DNA of 38,890 nucleotides, taken from Solirubrobacteraceae bacterium (lineage in GTDB: Bacteria > Actinomycetota > Thermoleophilia > Solirubrobacterales > Solirubrobacteraceae). Position 1 is the stretch's first letter, and every line of letters starts with the position of its first letter. The notes beneath the pieces are model-generated. The model saw only the letters and a list, made by a program, of their open reading frames with translations. It had not been told where the DNA came from and searched no databases. Location of the stretch: positions 1 to 38,890 of the forward strand of contig JADGPO010000051.1 in the NCBI GenBank assembly GCA_017882405.1, in the 5' to 3' direction. The translations under genes and the position numbers were made by a program. Positions 34,927 to 38,890 of the stretch are shown here, piece by piece.

Positions 34927-36225
34927 TCAGGCGTCGTCGTCGACATGGTCGAGCGCCGGACCGGAGCCCTGGCCCGCCGCCAGTTCGGGATGGTCCAGCG
35001 CCGACGCGATCGCGCCGGCGATGCGCCACAGCGCCCCCGCCTCGACCACGAACGGCGGCGAGATCTGGAGCGTGTTGTCTGGGAGCGCGCGCAGCAGGAT
35101 GCCGGCCTGGAGGCAGACCCGCGTGATGAGGTCGGCCGAGACGTCCGGCACGAGGTTCACGCCGGCCAGCAGGCCGATCCCGGTGCGCACCTCGACGACC
35201 GAGGGATGCTTGGCGACCTGCTCCATCGCCCGCACGAGCTCCGGCTCCAGCTCCTTGACGTGGGCGACGAGGCTCTCGCGCTCGATCACGTCGAGGTTCG
35301 CCTGGGCCACGGCGCAGGCCGTGGCGTGGCCCGAGTAGGTGACGCCGTGACGGAAGATCGGGGCGTCCGGGGAGTCGAAGAACGGCTCCCACACGCGCGG
35401 CGCGATCAGCAGTCCGCCCAGCGGCGCATAGCCCGAGGTGATCCCCTTGGCCATCACGACCATGTCGGGGTGCAGATCGAACCGGTCGGTGGCGAACATC
35501 TCGCCGGTGCGCCCGAAGCCCGTGATCACCTCGTCGAGCACGAACAGGATGTCGTACTCGCGGCAGATCTCCTCGATTCGCTGCAGGTAGCCGGGGGCCG
35601 GCAGGATCACGCCGCCTGTGCCGATGATCGGCTCGGCGAACATCGCGGCCACCCGGTCGGGCCCGAGCAGCTGGACCTCCTGCTCGAACGCGTCGGCATC
35701 GTTGGCGGGCACGCGGGCGGTCTCGGAGATCAGCGACTCCGACCCGTAGCCCTCGCGGTTGAAGGGGATCCCGGCCAGGCTGGTGCCGAAGGCGTGCAGG
35801 CCGTGGTAGGAGGATTGGCGGCTGATGATGATCCGCTTGTCGGCCTGTCCCTGCAGCTGCCAGTGGCGGCGGCTGAGCTTGGCCGCGGTGTCGATCGCGT
35901 CCGATCCGCCGCTCACGAGGAAGACCTTGGGATCCGCAATCGGCGACATGTCCTCGAGGCGCTCGGCCAGCGCCAGCGCCTGGTCGTTGGCGATGCGCCC
36001 GAACGTGTGGTAGGTCTCGAGCTTGCGCATCTGCGCCGCCGCGGCGTCGGCCAGCTCGGGCCGGCCGTGGCCGATGTTGGCGTGCCACAGGCCGGCGGTG
36101 GCGTCGAGCAGCGTGCGCCCGTCGTCGGTGGTGACGTTGGCGCCCTCGCCGGACACGATCGTCAGCCGGTCGCCGGCCAGGATGCTGGGCATGTGGGCTT
36201 GGGGTTGCCAGAGGGCGTCGGTCAT
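34927..36225 (-). CDS. Class III (omega-type) PLP aminotransferase
   Basis: A 432-residue PLP enzyme of the class III family (beta-alanine/putrescine/omega-amino acid:pyruvate type). VFLVSGGSDAIDTAAKLSRR binds PLP phosphate, RQSSYHGLHAFGTSLAG is the aromatic stacking region, FVLDEVITGFGRTGEMFA carries the Asp that pairs with the pyridine nitrogen, and Lys in VMAKGITSGYAPLGG forms the Schiff base. Length fits (420-460). ATG at 36225 has TAGCGT 7 nt upstream. It is convergent with the kinase gene, and no amine-catabolism partner is adjacent, so the substrate is open. Confidence 0.9.
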   Translation of the reverse strand: MTDALWQPQAHMPSILAGDRLTIVSGEGANVTTDDGRTLLDATAGLWHANIGHGRPELADAAAAQMRKLETYHTFGRIANDQALALAERLEDMSPIADPKVFLVSGGSDAIDTAAKLSRRHWQLQGQADKRIIISRQSSYHGLHAFGTSLAGIPFNREGYGSESLISETARVPANDADAFEQEVQLLGPDRVAAMFAEPIIGTGGVILPAPGYLQRIEEICREYDILFVLDEVITGFGRTGEMFATDRFDLHPDMVVMAKGITSGYAPLGGLLIAPRVWEPFFDSPDAPIFRHGVTYSGHATACAVAQANLDVIERESLVAHVKELEPELVRAMEQVAKHPSVVEVRTGIGLLAGVNLVPDVSADLITRVCLQAGILLRALPDNTLQISPPFVVEAGALWRIAGAIASALDHPELAAGQGSGPALDHVDDDA

Positions 36226-36232
36226 GCGGTGA

Positions 36233-36238
36233 ACGCTA
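36233..36238 (-). promoter_or_regulatory. -10 element for the aminotransferase (leaderless type)
   Basis: On the minus strand TAGCGT is followed by 7 nt and then the ATG at 36225. No convincing -35 and no Shine-Dalgarno are visible. Confidence 0.4.
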
Positions 36239-36302
36239 ATGCAACCGGCCCCTCTCCGGTGTCCAAAGAGTCACCGCGGCTCAGGCCGCGCAGTCAAGCG
36301 TC

Positions 36303-36536
36303 GTGCTGGTGAGGTGGGGTCGCCGGGCACGTGGATCGAGGGGTTTGACGAGATCCCTGCCAGCGACCGCGACCCGGGTCGTCGCCCTCACCGCGATCGC
36401 CGCCGGATTGGACGCTGCGGCGCTCGGCTGCATGCTCTACCTGGAGACAGCTGGACCGACTCGAGACACCGAGCCTGACCTGGGATTCTCCGCGGCCGTC
36501 ACCCGGCCGCCGCGTGAGCGGTCTGAACCCGGCTAA
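36303..36536 (+). CDS. Hypothetical small membrane protein
   Basis: An open frame of up to 77 codons from GTG 36303, with an in-frame TTG at 36345 as an alternative start (GAGGGG lies just before it, rather close). One hydrophobic segment (VVALTAIAAGLDAAALGCMLYLE) is followed by a short polar tail (TRDTEPDLGFSAAV). The stop overlaps the stop of the converging protease gene by 3 nt. No family recognised. It fills the 36226-36532 gap, which otherwise holds nothing I can name. Either a genuine one-helix protein or a chance frame. Confidence 0.35.
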   Translation: MLVRWGRRARGSRGLTRSLPATATRVVALTAIAAGLDAAALGCMLYLETAGPTRDTEPDLGFSAAVTRPPRERSEPG

Positions 36537-37537
36537 GCAGCAAGCTCATCGAGCACGATGCTGCGCCTGCGCTCTCGTCCGTCGCGGATCACCACCGCCT
36601 CGACCTCCCGGCCGATCCGCTCGGAGACCATCAGCCGCTGCAGGTCGGTGGCGTCGGTGATCGGCTCGCCGTCCAGCGCGACCAGCAGGTCGCCGGGGCG
36701 CAGGTCGGCCCGCTCGGCGGGACTGTCGGCGATCACCTGCACGAGCGCCACTCCGCCGCTGCGGCCCAGGCGCTCGGCGACCGCCGGCGGCAGAGCGCGC
36801 GGGGCGACGGCGGCGCCCAACACGGCGCGCCGCACGCGGCCGTCGCGGATCAGGGTCGAGATCAGCTGACGGCTGGCGTCGTTGATCGGCACCGCGAGCC
36901 CCAGGCCGATGCCGGCCAACGCGGTGTTGATGCCCACCACCCGCCCCGCGCCGTCGACCAGCGCGCCGCCTGAGTTTCCTGGGTTCAGCGCCGCGTCGGT
37001 CTGGATCACGTTCTCCACCAGCCGCCGCGGCCCACCGCGCGCGCCGACGGGCAGCGAGCGACCGAGGCCGCTCACCACTCCGGCGGTGACCGAGGAGGCG
37101 AATCCCTGGGGGTTGCCGATCGCCACCACCAGCTGGCCGACCCGCAGCGACTCGGCGTCGCCGAGCGTCGCCGCGTGCAGGGTGCCGCCGTCGGCGCGCA
37201 GCACCGCGAGGTCGGACAGCGGATCTGAGCCGACCAGCGAGACGTCGGTCTCATGGCCGTCGCTGAAGCTGGCCACGCCGCGCCGGCTGCCCTCTACGAC
37301 GTGCGCGGAGGTGATGAGGAAGCCGTCGGCGGAGATCGCCACGCCGCTGCCGGCGCCCGTCGCCTGACCGCGCCGCGTGCGCCGGCGGACCTGCAGGTTG
37401 GCGACGCTGGGACTGAGCGCCTCGGCGACCGAGATCACCGTGCGCGAGTAGGCGTCCAGGGCGTCCGCAGCGTCCGAGCCGACCGACGGCTCGTCGGCGT
37501 CCGGAGGCCGGACTGCTGTGCCATTCATGTTCGTCAT
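36533..37537 (-). CDS. HtrA/DegP-like S1C protease with PDZ domain, no membrane anchor
   Basis: A 334-residue trypsin-fold protease. The triad is His79 (ITSAHVVEG), Asp109 (DPLSDLAVL) and Ser189 (NPGNSGGALV), with QTDAALNPGNSGG conserved. One PDZ domain occupies about 239-332 (LGAAVAPRAL ... DSPAERADLRPGDLLVALDGEPI). HtrA proteins normally have a signal peptide or N-terminal helix; this one starts MTNMNGTAVRPPDADEPS and shows neither, so it is predicted to be cytoplasmic. ATG at 37537 lies 6 nt after TACGAT, a leaderless geometry, and borders a palindrome. It is divergent from a MarR regulator carrying the same type of PDZ domain, so the two probably act together. Confidence 0.9.
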   Translation of the reverse strand: MTNMNGTAVRPPDADEPSVGSDAADALDAYSRTVISVAEALSPSVANLQVRRRTRRGQATGAGSGVAISADGFLITSAHVVEGSRRGVASFSDGHETDVSLVGSDPLSDLAVLRADGGTLHAATLGDAESLRVGQLVVAIGNPQGFASSVTAGVVSGLGRSLPVGARGGPRRLVENVIQTDAALNPGNSGGALVDGAGRVVGINTALAGIGLGLAVPINDASRQLISTLIRDGRVRRAVLGAAVAPRALPPAVAERLGRSGGVALVQVIADSPAERADLRPGDLLVALDGEPITDATDLQRLMVSERIGREVEAVVIRDGRERRRSIVLDELAA

Positions 37538-37549
37538 ACAATGATCGTA
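37537..37549. promoter_or_regulatory. Imperfect palindrome between the protease and MarR-PDZ genes
   Basis: TACAATGATCGTA is self-complementary at 10 of 12 non-central or 10 of 13 total positions. It touches the protease start codon and lies about 35-48 nt before the regulator start. TACAAT (plus) and TACGAT (minus) inside it could be -10 elements for both genes, so one bound dimer could repress both. Confidence 0.5.
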
Positions 37550-37584
37550 CACAAACGTTTCGACTCAAACATATGGAGCAGAAG

Positions 37585-38331
37585 ATGTCCGCAGAAACAG
37601 AACTGGTGGACGGCGCGATCTCCGTCGCCGCCCACCTCGAGGCAGAGTTGGAGGAGGCGCTCGCCGAGCACCGGCTCACCCGTCCCAGCTTCCTCGTGCT
37701 CGACGCGCTGGAGCGCGCCGAGGGCCACACGCTCACCCAGGGCGAGCTCGTCGCCCGCGTGCGCCGCACCGCCGGAACGGTCTCGATCCGCCTGGGCCGC
37801 CTGGAGCGGGCGCGCATGATCGAGCGTGAGCCCGACCCGGAGAATCGCCGCAGCGTGACCGTCACCCTGACCGAGCGCGGGAGCAAGCTGGTGCAGGCGG
37901 CACGCCCCGCCTACGCCGAGCGCGCCGAGCGTCTGCTGGGCGGCCTGCCCGAGGGCGGCACCGACGCGCTGCGCGAGCCGATGCGCTCATGGCTGGCGTT
38001 CTTCGAGCCCGACGAGCGGGTCGCCCCCCGGCTGGGCGTGGCCGTGGCCACCTCGGCGGTGGCCAAGCGGATGCGCCAGGCGGTCGGTCTGGCCGACGAG
38101 CCCGGCGTGCTGGTGATGCGGGTCAGGCGAGACAGCCCGGCACAGTCGGCCGGCCTGAGCCGCGGCGACCTGGTGACCGGCGCCGGCGGGGAGCCGGTGC
38201 GTTCGATCGGCGACCTGGACCGGGCGGTGCGGGCGGCCAACGGCACCCTGGCGCTCAACGTGCTGCGCGGGGTCGAGCCGCGCGAGCTGCAGGTCACCCT
38301 GAGCGACGCCAGCGGCCCGTCAGTGCAGTAG
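37585..38331 (+). CDS. MarR-family regulator fused to a C-terminal PDZ domain
   Basis: A 248-residue protein. Residues 30-105 form a MarR winged helix (LTRPSFLVLDALERAEGHTL, recognition region VRRTAGTVSIRLGRLERARMIEREPDPENRRSVTVTLTERG in sequence, with the typical D-x-R-R-x-x-V-x-L-T wing). A helical linker follows (105-145), then a complete PDZ domain (148-241; LGVAVATSAV, DSPAQSAGLSRGDLVTGAGGEPV, DLDRAV). ATG at 37585 has GGAG with 6-nt spacing; an ATG four codons earlier is in frame but lacks a site. The PDZ resembles that of the divergent protease (DSPAxxAxLxxGDL, GEPxxxxxDLxR). MarR proteins rarely carry such a domain. It may sense exposed protein C-termini or the protease itself. Confidence 0.9.
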   Translation: MSAETELVDGAISVAAHLEAELEEALAEHRLTRPSFLVLDALERAEGHTLTQGELVARVRRTAGTVSIRLGRLERARMIEREPDPENRRSVTVTLTERGSKLVQAARPAYAERAERLLGGLPEGGTDALREPMRSWLAFFEPDERVAPRLGVAVATSAVAKRMRQAVGLADEPGVLVMRVRRDSPAQSAGLSRGDLVTGAGGEPVRSIGDLDRAVRAANGTLALNVLRGVEPRELQVTLSDASGPSVQ

Positions 38332-38799
38332 CACTCGCAGCGCCACCACCATCAGCCCCAGCAGGATGCCCATGCCCGTCTGGACGATGAGCTGCTTGCC
38401 GGTCAGCTCGGCCCGGATCCCGATCCCGACCTCGATGGCGATGATGATCGCCACCGCGGTCCAGACCGCGGCCGTGATCGCGGTGGGCAGCTCCGCGCCG
38501 AGCGCCCAGCAGACCAGCACCGCCAGGAGCGGCCCGACGGCGCCGTAGACGACCGCCAGCTCGTGCACGGCGGCGCGGGCGAAGTTCGCCGGCGTGAACG
38601 CTTCCTCCTCGCGGACGCGTTCGCCGGTGAACTCGGCGTAGGAGACGGCCAGCCAGTAGACGATCATCGCCACGACGACCGCCGCGACCGTTCTCGCGTA
38701 CGTCTCACGTCGGGGCGGCTCGGCCGCCAGCAGCGTCGCGATCAGGATCGTGCCGTAGACCAGGCCGCCGGGGTTGGCGGGCATGCGGTACCTGCTCAT
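38320..38799 (-). CDS. Hypothetical membrane protein with four transmembrane helices
   Basis: A 159-residue protein with about four hydrophobic helices (TVAAVVVAMIVYWLAV, ELAVVYGAVGPLLAVLVCWALG, AITAAVWTAVAIIIAIEVGIGI, TGMGILLGLMVVALRVLL) and a polar loop (EFTGERVREEEAF) after the first. Similar small proteins of unknown function occur in actinobacteria; I cannot name the family. Its ATG overlaps the upstream stop (ATGA), so it is coupled to the partial transporter gene, and its 3' end overlaps the regulator gene by 12 nt in convergent orientation. Confidence 0.75.
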   Translation of the reverse strand: MSRYRMPANPGGLVYGTILIATLLAAEPPRRETYARTVAAVVVAMIVYWLAVSYAEFTGERVREEEAFTPANFARAAVHELAVVYGAVGPLLAVLVCWALGAELPTAITAAVWTAVAIIIAIEVGIGIRAELTGKQLIVQTGMGILLGLMVVALRVLLH

Positions 38800-38890
38800 C
38801 CGGCCGGGGTCATCGTCGAGCGGGCATCGTCGGTGCGGATCAGCGTCCAGGCGAAGATCGTGCCCAGCGCGGCGAGGATCGTCCCCGCCA
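38796..38890 (-). CDS. C-terminal end of a membrane transporter (probably MFS), cut by right edge
   Basis: The minus-strand frame from the window edge reads AGTILAALGTIFAWTLIRTD and ends in MTPAG and TGA at 38796-38798. A single hydrophobic helix followed by a short Arg/Asp-containing tail is how 12/14-helix MFS drug-efflux proteins end. Its stop overlaps the start of the four-helix protein. Only about 31 codons are visible, so the family is a guess. Confidence 0.45.
   Translation of the reverse strand, partial: AGTILAALGTIFAWTLIRTDDARSTMTPAG

Overview
The window is high-GC DNA (roughly 70% by eye) with strong G/C wobble preference, frequent GTG/TTG starts, several leaderless-type promoters (TANNNT 6-8 nt before the start codon) and F420-dependent enzyme families. 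Together with a complete recC-recB-recD operon, a LigD-type polymerase and a PASTA-type Ser/Thr kinase, this suggests a soil-type actinobacterium, most plausibly of the Thermoleophilia/Solirubrobacterales group. That placement is an inference; there is no rRNA or other taxonomic marker. I see no rRNA, tRNA, CRISPR array, prophage or insertion sequence.

Layout. 1-3.8 kb: nucleobase salvage on the minus strand (adenine deaminase, then an NCS1 permease), flanked by a membrane-protein fragment without a start codon and an amidohydrolase remnant. 3.8-9.1 kb: a small membrane-anchored protein, a translationally coupled pair of F420-type oxidoreductases, a nicotinamidase-like enzyme lacking its catalytic lysine, a stand-alone LigD polymerase domain, an aldo/keto reductase and a coupled alpha/beta hydrolase. 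9.3-12.9 kb: a minus-strand group with a metallo-beta-lactamase-like protein, an internalin-type leucine-rich-repeat protein, a large M35/aspzincin-like metallopeptidase whose N-terminus carries a motif typical of proteins linked to contractile injection systems, and a decayed DsbA gene. 13-17.7 kb: an Fpg-type glycosylase, then a three-gene minus-strand operon (PuuD-like peptidase, asparagine-synthetase-like amidotransferase, circularly permuted ATP-grasp ligase) that looks like a small-peptide-amide pathway. 18.3-28.6 kb: an S53 (kumamolisin-like) protease and recCBD. 28.6-29.6 kb: a gene-poor strip with a compact transcription unit (promoter, Shine-Dalgarno, 49-codon ORF, possible antiterminator, strong intrinsic terminator), two further short ORFs and a YCII-family remnant. 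29.6-34.8 kb: PEP carboxylase, a single-domain response regulator and a PASTA kinase. 34.9-38.9 kb: a class III aminotransferase, a divergent pair of an HtrA-like protease without a membrane anchor and a MarR regulator fused to a PDZ domain, a four-helix membrane protein and the end of a transporter.

Most promising for undescribed biology: (1) the divergent HtrA/MarR-PDZ pair, in which regulator and protease share a PDZ domain type; (2) the PuuD/AsnO-like/ATP-grasp operon, resembling N-acetylglutaminylglutamine-amide synthesis but with a different ligase; (3) the aspzincin-like putative effector with its LRR partner; and (4) the attenuator-like unit at 28.7-29.0 kb with no recognisable structural gene behind it. 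At least four decayed genes (an amidohydrolase, DsbA, patatin and YCII) mark where the region has eroded.
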